This document shows, piece by piece, positions 1-6,557 of a DNA stretch of 9,950 bases. The position numbers were made by a program, and so were the translations under genes. The notes below the pieces were generated by a model. That model worked only from the letters and a program-made list of their open reading frames with translations. It was not told where the DNA came from and searched no databases. This stretch comes from an uncultured Clostridium sp. (GTDB lineage: Bacteria > Bacillota > Clostridia > Lachnospirales > Lachnospiraceae): positions 1-9,950 of the forward strand of contig URUZ01000196.1 in assembly GCA_900551225.1 (NCBI GenBank), read 5' to 3'. The first letter of the stretch is position 1; every line of letters begins with the position of its first letter.

Positions 1-102
1 GGTCTGGATCACTTCCAGGGTTTCCGGGGAGATGTGCTTGTCCCCGTGGAGCAGGGTGCCGTCCAGGTCCAGGGCAATCAGCTTGATATCATTGCAGTTC
101 AT
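1..102 (-). CDS. HAD-superfamily (Cof-type) sugar-phosphate phosphatase, N-terminal fragment
   Basis: The first 34 codons are visible on the minus strand; the rest lies outside the window. The translation begins MNCNDIKLIALDLDGTLLHG. The hydrophobic strand followed by DLDGT is HAD motif I: the first Asp is the phosphoryl-accepting nucleophile and the second the general acid/base. The next segment, with DKHIS and a helix containing ETLEVIQ, matches the start of the Cof/YidA-type cap subfamily, which dephosphorylates sugar phosphates and similar small molecules in the cytoplasm. The start at 102 is supported by an AGAGGAGGT ribosome binding site (112-120, minus strand) about 9 nt upstream. It is transcribed away from the PTS operon and shares its control region, so it may dephosphorylate the sugar phosphate made by that PTS; this is inference. 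Substrate specificity cannot be read from 34 residues. Confidence 0.88.
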   Translation of the reverse strand, partial: MNCNDIKLIALDLDGTLLHGDKHISPETLEVIQT

Positions 103-158
103 TTTACTTCTACCTCCTCTAATTAAGTGTTCATATCATACCACAAAATCCCCTGACA

Positions 159-179
159 AGTGTCGATGATAGTGTCGAT
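159..179. repeat. 9-bp direct repeat AGTGTCGAT, 12-bp periodicity
   Basis: AGTGTCGAT occurs at 159-167 and again at 171-179, separated by 3 bp. The first copy overlaps the short inverted repeat GACAAGTGTC (155-164: GACA, 2-bp spacer, TGTC). The pair sits upstream of the -10 element of the divergent HAD gene and about 100 bp upstream of the operon's -10. Closely spaced direct repeats between divergent genes are typical of a regulator binding site. Which protein binds is unknown. Confidence 0.55.
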
Positions 180-227
180 TTCTTAAAAAATATGTTTTTC
201 CCGCCGTCCATACTGCCGAATCACACC

Positions 228-247
228 CGCCAGTGGCGAAATGCGCC
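228..247. repeat. Overlapping CGCC/GGCG inverted repeats upstream of the operon promoter
   Basis: CGCCA-G-TGGCG (228-238) is a perfect 5-bp inverted repeat with a 1-nt spacer. Its right arm GGCG (235-238) is also complementary to CGCC at 244-247 across a 5-nt spacer, so two mutually exclusive pairings share the middle arm. The element is 31-50 bp upstream of the TATAAT at 278-283, a normal place for an activator or repressor site. It would probably lie upstream of the transcription start, so a DNA operator is more likely than an RNA structure. Confidence 0.4.
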
Positions 248-277
248 GGATGCTATTTCTTTTTTCCCGGAATTCAA

Positions 278-283
278 TATAAT
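278..283 (+). promoter_or_regulatory. Candidate sigma-A -10 element for the PTS regulator operon
   Basis: A perfect TATAAT is at 278-283, 43 bp upstream of the chosen start codon at 327 and 30 bp upstream of the ribosome binding site. The -35 position (about 255-261) reads TATTTCT and matches TTGACA poorly, which fits a promoter that needs an activator. The reading as a housekeeping-sigma promoter is inferred from the -10 alone. Confidence 0.5.
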
Positions 284-326
284 AAAAAACGTATCAGGTA
301 CACGAATTCAGACAGGAGACGAACAT

Positions 327-3206
327 ATGCTCAGCACCAAGGAAGAGGTTTACAATTATCTGGAGAAGATCAGCAGGAATTTTTCGCTGCGGGAGCTGCG
401 GCATTTTACTGCCAATGATATCAGCGAAACCCTGAATATATCCAGGAACCTGGCCAGCCAGTATCTCAATGAGCTGGTGAAGGAGAAACAGGCCGTCAAG
501 GTCAATTCACGGCCGGTATACTTTTTCCACAAGCGGAATGTGGAGCGCAGCTCCCAGGTGACCTTTGACACCTGCATATTCTCCGGTTTGGATGAATTCA
601 TGATCAAAAGCCGCAGCGGGGATACCAAACGGGATTTCCAGAAAGCGGTGGGACATTACCTGAGCTTAAGCTCCTGCATTGAACAGTGCAAGGCCGCGGT
701 CAAATATCCCCCAAATGGTCTGCCCATATTACTGTACGGCGCCAACGGTACGGGCAAATCCTTCCTCTCCAGACTGATGTTTGAATACGGGAAGAATGAG
801 AAGGTCATGGAAGAGGATCGGCAGTATATCGCGGTGGACTGCACGGAATACGTGGAAAGTCCCCATCTCTGCGCTCAGGGGAGAAGTGCGGAGGGGCTGG
901 AGAAATTCACCAGGAATCTCTGCGGCGACAGGGAGGAGAGAGGATGGCTGTCCAGGGCGGACGGGGGAATCCTGTTCTTCGATGAGATCGACCACCTTCC
1001 GTCAGCGGGGCAGGAGCTGATATTTTCGTATTTAATTACCGGACAGTACAGGGTGGTCGATACGGCTGCGGTGTGCAGATCCAGTGCAAGGCTGGTATTT
1101 GCCACATCCAGACCGCCGGGGGAAGCGCTGTTCAAGGCATTTGCCAGGCGGATACCCATTGTGATCCCTGTGCCCTCCTTAAATGAGCGGACCATTGACG
1201 AGAAGGAGGAGATGCTGGTGTCCTTCCTGCGGCAGGAGGGGCAGCGCATGGGGGTGGATGTGAGTATCAGCAAGAATGCGTTCCACTGTATGCTGGAATA
1301 TCCCTTTGAGAACAACATCGACCAGCTGAAATCCTGTATCACCAGCAGCTGCGCCGGCGCTTATCTGGAGAAGGACGACCAGGGCATCGCCATTCAGACC
1401 TATCATCTGCCGGACTATATGCTGGCCGGACTGAAATTCGGCACAGAGCTGGAGGACGGCCGGATGATCCACATGGCCGGCTACACCAAGGATACCTCCT
1501 CCGCCCAGGTGGTCCAGTATTTCCAGCTGATCCTGGATGAGTACCAGGATTTTAAGGGGGGAGCGCTGACCTTTGACGGGCTGTTGAAATCCTGCCAGCT
1601 CCATTTAAAAGAGTATTATGATTATCTGATCTATGGGCAGAAGCTGGTGAATATGAAGATCACCACCTATGAGCAGATGATCAACCAGATCTTTGAGACT
1701 GTGGGGGAGATGTACCGGGTCAGCCTGTCCAAGAAATACAGCTACCTGCTGGCCCGCTGCCTCTACATCCAGCCCAGGGCGGACCATATTGTATCTAAGT
1801 GGGTGAAGGGTAATGAGGATGAGATTCTCTCCCTGTTCCAGGTGATGCGGCAGAATCTGCCCAAGGAGGCCATCATTGAGAACCAGACCGCGGGCCTAGT
1901 GAAACAGAATCTGGACGTGGAGGTGGGCAGTTTAAACCGGCTGCTCCTGCTGTTGAACATCAAGAGCCAGAACGAACATATCAAGGTGACGTCCACAGCA
2001 GGCATCATCCTGAGCCACGGCTATTCCACTGCCTCCAGCATCGCGGACGCGGCCAACCAGATCATCGGCAAAAAGGTGTTTGAGGCCATAGACATGCCTT
2101 TGGACATGCAGAGCCAGGATATTGCCAGGGTGCTGGAGAAGCACATTGAACGGTATGTCACCTGCCGGGACATCGTGCTGATGGTGGACATGGGCTCCCT
2201 GGAGCAGATTCACCAGGAGATGAAGAATCTGTCCAATGTCAATATAGGGATCATCAACAACATTTCCACTGCCCTGGCAGTAGACATCGGCATGGGCATC
2301 TGTGCCAACCGCCAGATGGAAGAAATCCTCCGCCAGGCCAGCGGGAACAATGTCTGCACCTACCGGATCATCAACAATGTCCAGAAGGAGGAGGCCATCA
2401 TCTTCAGCGGCGAGAACGGCATCGACACAGCGGAGAAGATAAAGGAGCTGATCCGCACCAGCTCGGACTTTTCCGCCGAGCAGGTGCGAGGGGGAGTTAC
2501 CAACTTTTCCGCCGAGCAGGTGCGAGGGGGAGTTACCAACTTTTCCGCCGAGCAGACGCGAGGGGGAGTTACCTTATCCCGCCTGCCCCAGTTTATCGCC
2601 TACGATTATTACCGGTTGGTAAAAAATGGAAGCAGCGACCAGATTTTTGCCGATTACCAGGTGAAATGTATCATCGGTCTCTTTAACCCGGAGATTGGGG
2701 GGATTCCCTTTATTGCGCTGGAGGATATCATCTCCATGAATGCCACGGAGCAGCTGGATGAGATCTTCTCAGCCTATCTGGACCGGGAGCAGCTGGAGGT
2801 GTTCAATCAGAACATGCTGAAGAATTTCACCCTGCAGAATGTGGTGGAGTCCATCACGATCCTGAATCCGGCCAAGCTGCTGGACGAGGTGGAGCGGTCC
2901 GTGACGCGGCTCCAGCGGATCACAGGCCGCTCCATAGAGGGCAGGATCATCATCGGGCTGTACGTCCACCTGTGCTGCCTGGTGGAGCGGCTGGTGACCA
3001 AGTCCGCCATTGAGAATTATCTGGATCTGGAAGAATTTTTAATGAACCATGAGGACTTTATAAGTAAGGTGAAGGACTGCTTCCAGGACATCTCCAACCA
3101 CTACAAGGTGGAGCTTCCGGTCAGCGAGATTGCCTACATATATGACTACATTAATTTAAATTCTAAGAACAAGAATCTGGGCGGCAGCGGCTGCCAGGAT
3201 GAATAA
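327..3206 (+). CDS. LevR/DhaR-like PTS-regulated transcriptional regulator (HTH–AAA+–PRD–EIIA–EIIB-like–PRD)
   Basis: The protein is 959 aa. The ATG at 327 is chosen because AGGAG (314-318) lies 8 nt upstream; an in-frame ATG at 192 lacks an SD site and lies upstream of the TATAAT. Domains in order: winged HTH (about 15-70); AAA+ ATPase with Walker A GANGTGKS (138-145) and Walker B ending in Asp219-Glu220; PRD1 (about 400-500) with no obvious phosphorylatable His; mannose-type EIIA with the LSHGYSTASS motif and His564; an EIIB-like segment (about 685-790) where the usual Cys motif reads FSGENGIDTA, so it has no acceptor Cys; PRD2 (about 828-948) with His881 in YVHLCCLVERL. The order matches LevR, which activates mannose-family PTS genes according to its phosphorylation state. 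Two oddities: the GAFTGA loop expected between the Walker motifs is replaced by an unrelated stretch (KFTRNLCGDREERG), and three 12-residue repeats are inserted at 715-749. It is the first gene of the PTS operon, 28 nt before EIIB, so it likely controls its own transcription. Confidence 0.88.
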   Translation: MLSTKEEVYNYLEKISRNFSLRELRHFTANDISETLNISRNLASQYLNELVKEKQAVKVNSRPVYFFHKRNVERSSQVTFDTCIFSGLDEFMIKSRSGDTKRDFQKAVGHYLSLSSCIEQCKAAVKYPPNGLPILLYGANGTGKSFLSRLMFEYGKNEKVMEEDRQYIAVDCTEYVESPHLCAQGRSAEGLEKFTRNLCGDREERGWLSRADGGILFFDEIDHLPSAGQELIFSYLITGQYRVVDTAAVCRSSARLVFATSRPPGEALFKAFARRIPIVIPVPSLNERTIDEKEEMLVSFLRQEGQRMGVDVSISKNAFHCMLEYPFENNIDQLKSCITSSCAGAYLEKDDQGIAIQTYHLPDYMLAGLKFGTELEDGRMIHMAGYTKDTSSAQVVQYFQLILDEYQDFKGGALTFDGLLKSCQLHLKEYYDYLIYGQKLVNMKITTYEQMINQIFETVGEMYRVSLSKKYSYLLARCLYIQPRADHIVSKWVKGNEDEILSLFQVMRQNLPKEAIIENQTAGLVKQNLDVEVGSLNRLLLLLNIKSQNEHIKVTSTAGIILSHGYSTASSIADAANQIIGKKVFEAIDMPLDMQSQDIARVLEKHIERYVTCRDIVLMVDMGSLEQIHQEMKNLSNVNIGIINNISTALAVDIGMGICANRQMEEILRQASGNNVCTYRIINNVQKEEAIIFSGENGIDTAEKIKELIRTSSDFSAEQVRGGVTNFSAEQVRGGVTNFSAEQTRGGVTLSRLPQFIAYDYYRLVKNGSSDQIFADYQVKCIIGLFNPEIGGIPFIALEDIISMNATEQLDEIFSAYLDREQLEVFNQNMLKNFTLQNVVESITILNPAKLLDEVERSVTRLQRITGRSIEGRIIIGLYVHLCCLVERLVTKSAIENYLDLEEFLMNHEDFISKVKDCFQDISNHYKVELPVSEIAYIYDYINLNSKNKNLGGSGCQDE
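2469..2573 (+). repeat. In-frame 36-bp tandem repeat, three copies, within the regulator gene
   Basis: Three head-to-tail copies begin at 2469, 2505 and 2541. Each encodes FSAEQVRGGVTN; the third has ACG for GTG (Val to Thr) and stops after VT, with TTA replacing the AAC codon. Copies one and two are identical across all 36 nt, including silent positions, so the expansion is recent. The unit length divisible by three keeps the reading frame. Codon use (CGA, GGG GGA, GTT) differs from the CTG/GTG/GGC-rich surroundings. The insert lies between a helix (AEKIKELI) and the following segment (LSRLPQF) of the degenerate EIIB-like region, where extra loop length would be tolerated. No terminal inverted repeats were seen. 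Confidence 0.93.
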
Positions 3207-3234
3207 GATAGAGAAATGAAAGCGAGGAAATAAA

Positions 3235-3720
3235 ATGGGTATCACATTAGCCAGAATAGACAACCGTCTGCTCCACGGAATCGTGGCCACACAGTGGGCG
3301 GGACGCTCCGGGGCCCAGCGGATCATGATCATTGACGATGCTGTGGCAGACAACGAGCTGACTAAGGCCAGCATGAAGCTGGCCCGGCCCACAGGCATGG
3401 CCATCTCCATCATTGCCCTGGAGACGGCGGTGAACAACTTCAAGGCGGGAAAATACAACGACCACAACGTGTTTGTGATTGTAAAGAGCCCGGTCACCCT
3501 GGCGGCCCTGATGGAGGCGGGGGTGAAGATCCCGGAGCTGGTGGTGGGAGGGACCACCAAGCCGGAAGAGGGGAGCCACAGCGTGAAGCTGTATCAGAGG
3601 GCCTATGCCACGGACCAGGAGCTGGCGGCCTACAAGGCCCTGGCGGCCGGCGGCACCAGGCTGTACGCCCAGTATGTGCCGGCGGATTCAGTTGTGAATC
3701 TGGACGAATTCTTAAAGTAG
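3235..3720 (+). CDS. PTS mannose/fructose/sorbose-family EIIB component
   Basis: This 161-aa cytoplasmic phosphocarrier takes phosphate from EIIA and gives it to the sugar during transport. The N-terminus reads ITLARIDNRLLHGIV, the family's active-site loop (usually D-D/N-R-L-x-H-G-Q-V); His14 is the expected phosphorylation site. The usual Gln after HG is Ile here. The length fits the family (about 155-165 aa), and the following segments (RIMIIDDAVADNE, LARPTGMAI, VVGGT) match the usual alpha/beta fold. The start at 3235 has AGGA at 3225-3228. It lies 28 nt after the regulator and 21 nt before EIIC. The sugar cannot be assigned from sequence alone. Confidence 0.95.
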   Translation: MGITLARIDNRLLHGIVATQWAGRSGAQRIMIIDDAVADNELTKASMKLARPTGMAISIIALETAVNNFKAGKYNDHNVFVIVKSPVTLAALMEAGVKIPELVVGGTTKPEEGSHSVKLYQRAYATDQELAAYKALAAGGTRLYAQYVPADSVVNLDEFLK

Positions 3721-3741
3721 GGGAAAGAGAGGGTATAAGAG

Positions 3742-4512
3742 ATGACATTAGCTACATGGCAGATAATTGCTTTAATTCTGGTGGCCGCGGGGATTAACCT
3801 GGACCGCCGCGGACTTTCACTGACACACGCCAGGCCGGCCATTGTAGGCCTGATCTGCGGACTGATCCTGGGGGATGTGAACAGCGGGCTGTACATAGGC
3901 GGCACCTTCACACTGATGTCCCTGGGCGTGGCAGCTATCGGCGGTTCTTCGGTGCCTGATTACGGCGTTGCAACCATCATCGCCTGCGCCTTTGCCCAGA
4001 CCACGGGACAGGGCCCTGAGGTGGGGCTGACCATCGGCCTGCCCGTGGGTATGCTGGGAGTGCAGATGGACGTGCTGTACAAGATCTGCAACTCCTTTAT
4101 CGCCCAGAAGGCCCAGCGCTACGCCAATGACAGGGAATTTAAGAAAATGTACCGGATTCTGCTGCTCTGCCCCGTGATGGTGGCGGTATTCATGTCCTTC
4201 CCCACAGCCGTTGCGCTGACTGCCGGAGCGCCCATTGTGCAGGCCATTCTGGATGTGCTGCCCGCATGGGTCACAGGAGGCCTGGCAGTGGCCGGAAAAC
4301 TGCTTCCCGGGCTTGGCATCGCCATGCTGCTGCACTATATGCCGGCCAAGAAGTATTTCAACTATATTCTCATCGGATTTGTGGTGAGCGCGTACCTGAA
4401 GATTCCGGTGCTGGGCGTGGCTCTGCTGGGCACGGCCCTGGCTTATAAATTCTACATGGACAATGAAGTAAGAGGAACAGTTGGCTTTGCGGGAGGATTG
4501 GAAGATGAATAG
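3742..4512 (+). CDS. PTS mannose/fructose/sorbose-family EIIC membrane component
   Basis: The protein is 256 aa, very hydrophobic, with several membrane spans. Together with EIID it forms the sugar channel in the cytoplasmic membrane. The N-terminal helix (ATWQIIALILVAAGINLD) is followed by the EIIC-Man signature region: IVGLICGLILGD, a GGTFTLMSLG segment and a G-S-S-x-P-D-Y loop that lines the substrate pocket in this family. The C-terminal half has helices around AVALTAGAPIVQAIL and GFVVSAYLKIPVLG. The length is usual for EIIC (about 250-270 aa). A GAGAGGG ribosome binding site precedes the ATG at 3742. Its last 8 nt overlap the start of EIID, consistent with coupled translation of the two channel subunits. 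Confidence 0.95.
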   Translation: MTLATWQIIALILVAAGINLDRRGLSLTHARPAIVGLICGLILGDVNSGLYIGGTFTLMSLGVAAIGGSSVPDYGVATIIACAFAQTTGQGPEVGLTIGLPVGMLGVQMDVLYKICNSFIAQKAQRYANDREFKKMYRILLLCPVMVAVFMSFPTAVALTAGAPIVQAILDVLPAWVTGGLAVAGKLLPGLGIAMLLHYMPAKKYFNYILIGFVVSAYLKIPVLGVALLGTALAYKFYMDNEVRGTVGFAGGLEDE

Positions 4513-5305
4513 AGAACCGGTATTAACTAAAAAAGATTGTGTAAAGGGCGCGTGCAGATGGTCTCTGATCGCCATTACAACCTTCAACTATGACACCCAG
4601 CTGGCTCCTGCCGTGGTGTACGGCATTGGGCCGCTGCTGAGAAAGATCTACAAGGATGACGATGAGTATGTGGAAGCCCTGAACAACCATTTCCGCTACT
4701 TTAACACCCACCCATGGGTGGCCAACCTGGTACTGGGCGCAACCCTGGCCCTGGAGGACAAGGAGGGCATCTCCTCCGTGGATGCGGTGCAGAATATCAA
4801 GGTCAGCCTGATGGGCCCTCTGGCCGGAATCGGCGACACCCTGGTATGGACCCTGCTGCCCACTATTTTAGGCTCCATCGCCGGATATATGGCCCTGGAG
4901 GGCAACCCGGTGGGAACCATCCTCTGGCTGCTGACCAACATTGTATTCATTGCCCTCAGAACCCAGCTCATGTGGATCGGATACAGGGAGGGCACCAAAC
5001 TGATTACCAAATTCGGCAGTAAGATCGCGCAGATCACGGACGCGGCTTCCGTGCTGGGCCTGACTGTGGTGGGCGCCCTGGCAGCCACTGTGGTGACTGC
5101 GAAAACACCTCTGGCCTTCCAGATGGGAGAGGTGAGCATGACAGCGGCCGACCTTCTGGACAAGATCCTGCCCTCCATGATCTCCGTGCTGACCGTGTGG
5201 GCGCTTTACAAGCTGATCGGCAGAAAGGGAATGAAGATTACCACCATTATCCTGCTGGTGATCCTGTTCTCCATGGCCTGCTCCGCATTTGGCATTCTGG
5301 CGTAA
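4505..5305 (+). CDS. PTS mannose/fructose/sorbose-family EIID membrane component
   Basis: The protein is 266 aa, the second membrane subunit of the mannose-family permease. The ATG at 4505 is chosen because GGAGG (4492-4496) lies 8 nt upstream; an in-frame ATG at 4481 would lengthen the overlap with EIIC and has no good SD. Family marks in order: LTKKDCVKGACRWS at the N-terminus, a YDTQLAPAVVYGIGPLL segment, a FNTHPWVANLVLG segment, the signature GPLAGIGDTLVW, and hydrophobic helices toward the C-terminus (IISVLTVWALYK-like and the final IILLVILFSMACSAFG). The length is a little shorter than the usual 270-300 aa, with no sign of truncation. The next gene starts 15 nt after the stop. Confidence 0.95.
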   Translation: MNREPVLTKKDCVKGACRWSLIAITTFNYDTQLAPAVVYGIGPLLRKIYKDDDEYVEALNNHFRYFNTHPWVANLVLGATLALEDKEGISSVDAVQNIKVSLMGPLAGIGDTLVWTLLPTILGSIAGYMALEGNPVGTILWLLTNIVFIALRTQLMWIGYREGTKLITKFGSKIAQITDAASVLGLTVVGALAATVVTAKTPLAFQMGEVSMTAADLLDKILPSMISVLTVWALYKLIGRKGMKITTIILLVILFSMACSAFGILA

Positions 5306-5320
5306 AGGCGGGTGAGGACA

Positions 5321-6541
5321 ATGGCAGAGGTAAGCGCGTCAAAACGCAGCATCACGCCTTTATTTCCCATGTACATGAGAGGCTACGCCATGCGCACCGG
5401 CAAATCCATCGGTGTGCTGGATGAACTGTACTGCCGGGTGCTGGCCCTAAGGACCGGAGGGGAGACCTTCCTGTGGGCCACCCTGGATCTGTGCAGGCTG
5501 GAGGAGGCCATCTCAGATTATATGCGCACTGTGATCGGAGCCAAGTATTCGGTTCCTGTGGAGCATATCATCATTTCCACCATACACACCCACTCAGGCC
5601 CTGATGTGAGCTTTGAAAATGAGGGGGAGGACAGGAATAAACGGAAGGCGGAGTACCGCTCCTACATGGTGTCCCAGGTGTTTGCGGCGGTGGACGAGTG
5701 TTTTGAACGGGGATTTCTGGAGACGGAGCCGTTCATGGTAAAGGGGAGTATTGAGGGGGTCTACGGGAACAGGAACTACAAGGACAAGCCCGGTGACAAG
5801 GAAGTGAACATAATCCTGTTCCGCAATGCCAACCATGTTGCGGCGGGGATTTTCAACCTCACCTGCCACCCCACGGTGCTGGGAATCCACAATATGAAGA
5901 TCAGCTCAGATCTCCTGGGAAATGTTGGAAAGGCCCTGGATGAGAAATACCAGACCACGTTCATCACCATCCAGGGAGCCTGCGGGGACATGGGCAACCG
6001 CCAGTACCGCCAGGGGAATGACGAGCGGGAGCTGTGGCGGGTGCGGGATGAGATCATGGCCCAGATCGACGGATTTGCCGGGGTGGAGACGCCCTGCTGC
6101 CTGAGGGCGGACCAGGTGAACATCTGCCGGTATACAGTGAAATGCCAATACTCCAAAGAGCAGATCCAGGCCCAGATTGAGGAGGACCAGAGAAAGCTGG
6201 ATGCCGCTGAGACAGAGGACGATAAAAAGCTGCTGTGGAGCGGTATCAGACATCTGAAGCAGAAGCTTAAGATGGGCGGAGCAGATGTTGCGCTGAACAC
6301 TGTGATATACCGCCTGGGAGACCTGGATATGGTCACCATACCCGGGGAGCTGTTCTCAGCCTTCGGACTCCAGATCAAAGCGGCCATGGAGGCGCCCATG
6401 AGAATTGTGTGGGGCTATGCCAACTACAGCGCAGGCTATATTGTGGAGAAGGATGAGTACGGGAAGGGATATGAGAGCATGTCCACGCCATTTCCCCAGG
6501 GGGAGGCGGAGCAGTACGTGAAAAAGGTTATTGACAGCTTG
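5321..6541 (+). CDS. Neutral/alkaline ceramidase-like zinc hydrolase, cytoplasmic, PTS-linked
   Basis: The protein is 407 aa (stop codon 6542-6544). It resembles the catalytic domain of neutral/alkaline non-lysosomal ceramidases, zinc amidases that cleave N-acyl bonds. Matching motifs: an N-terminal ITP...RGYAMR...GVLDELYCRVLAL segment; IHTHSGPD (88-95) supplying a zinc His (His89 and/or His91); CHPT with His183; PGELF with Glu343; and NYSAGYI with Tyr369/Tyr373. These correspond in order to the two His, Glu and Tyr ligands known in the family. The family's GDxSPN motif with the active-site Ser reads GDMGN (222-226), so that Ser is Gly. There is no signal peptide or TM segment, and the C-terminal domain of true ceramidases is absent. 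The gene sits between EIID (15 nt) and EIIA (16 nt from its last codon), so the substrate is probably the imported phosphosugar rather than ceramide (inference). An in-frame GTG at 5312 is an alternative start. Confidence 0.82.
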
Positions 6542-6557
6542 TAAGGAGAGAAAGTAA

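Larger units (their letters stand above)
103..326. promoter_or_regulatory. Divergent control region between HAD phosphatase and PTS regulator operon
   Basis: This 224-bp AT-rich region separates two divergent genes. It holds the ribosome binding sites of both. For the minus-strand gene a TATGAT-like -10 lies around 135-140 (as TATGAT on the minus strand), with only a weak -35. For the operon there is a TATAAT at 278-283. Two candidate operator structures are present: a 9-bp direct repeat (159-179) and a group of CGCC/GGCG inverted repeats (228-247). No convincing sigma-54 -24/-12 element (GG-N10-GC in the proper context) was found by eye, although the regulator belongs to a family that normally works with sigma-54. 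Confidence 0.6.

Noticed and set aside
228..254. Possible sigma-54 -24/-12 promoter beginning TGGCGAA
   Set aside because: The GG at 235-236 is not followed by GC at the required 10-nt spacing; the nearest GC pairs are 6 and 15 nt away.
281..300. Possible CcpA cre site (AAAAACGTATCA)
   Set aside because: Only the left half fits the cre consensus; the right half mismatches at most positions.
192..326. 45-codon N-terminal extension of the regulator from the ATG at 192
   Set aside because: It has no ribosome binding site, contains the TATAAT promoter element and inverted repeats, and its translation does not resemble the regulator family; the ATG at 327 has a well-spaced AGGAG.
2469..2573. CRISPR-like or mobile-element reading of the tandem repeats
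   Set aside because: The copies are directly adjacent without spacers, in frame, with no terminal inverted repeats or transposase.
4481..4504. Upstream in-frame ATG of EIID
   Set aside because: It lies deep inside EIIC without an SD site; the ATG at 4505 has GGAGG 8 nt upstream and starts at the normal family position.
3817..4587. 256-codon open frame on the minus strand opposite EIIC
   Set aside because: It is a shadow of the GC-rich EIIC gene: low-complexity, His/Gln-rich translation with no recognisable family and no ribosome binding site.
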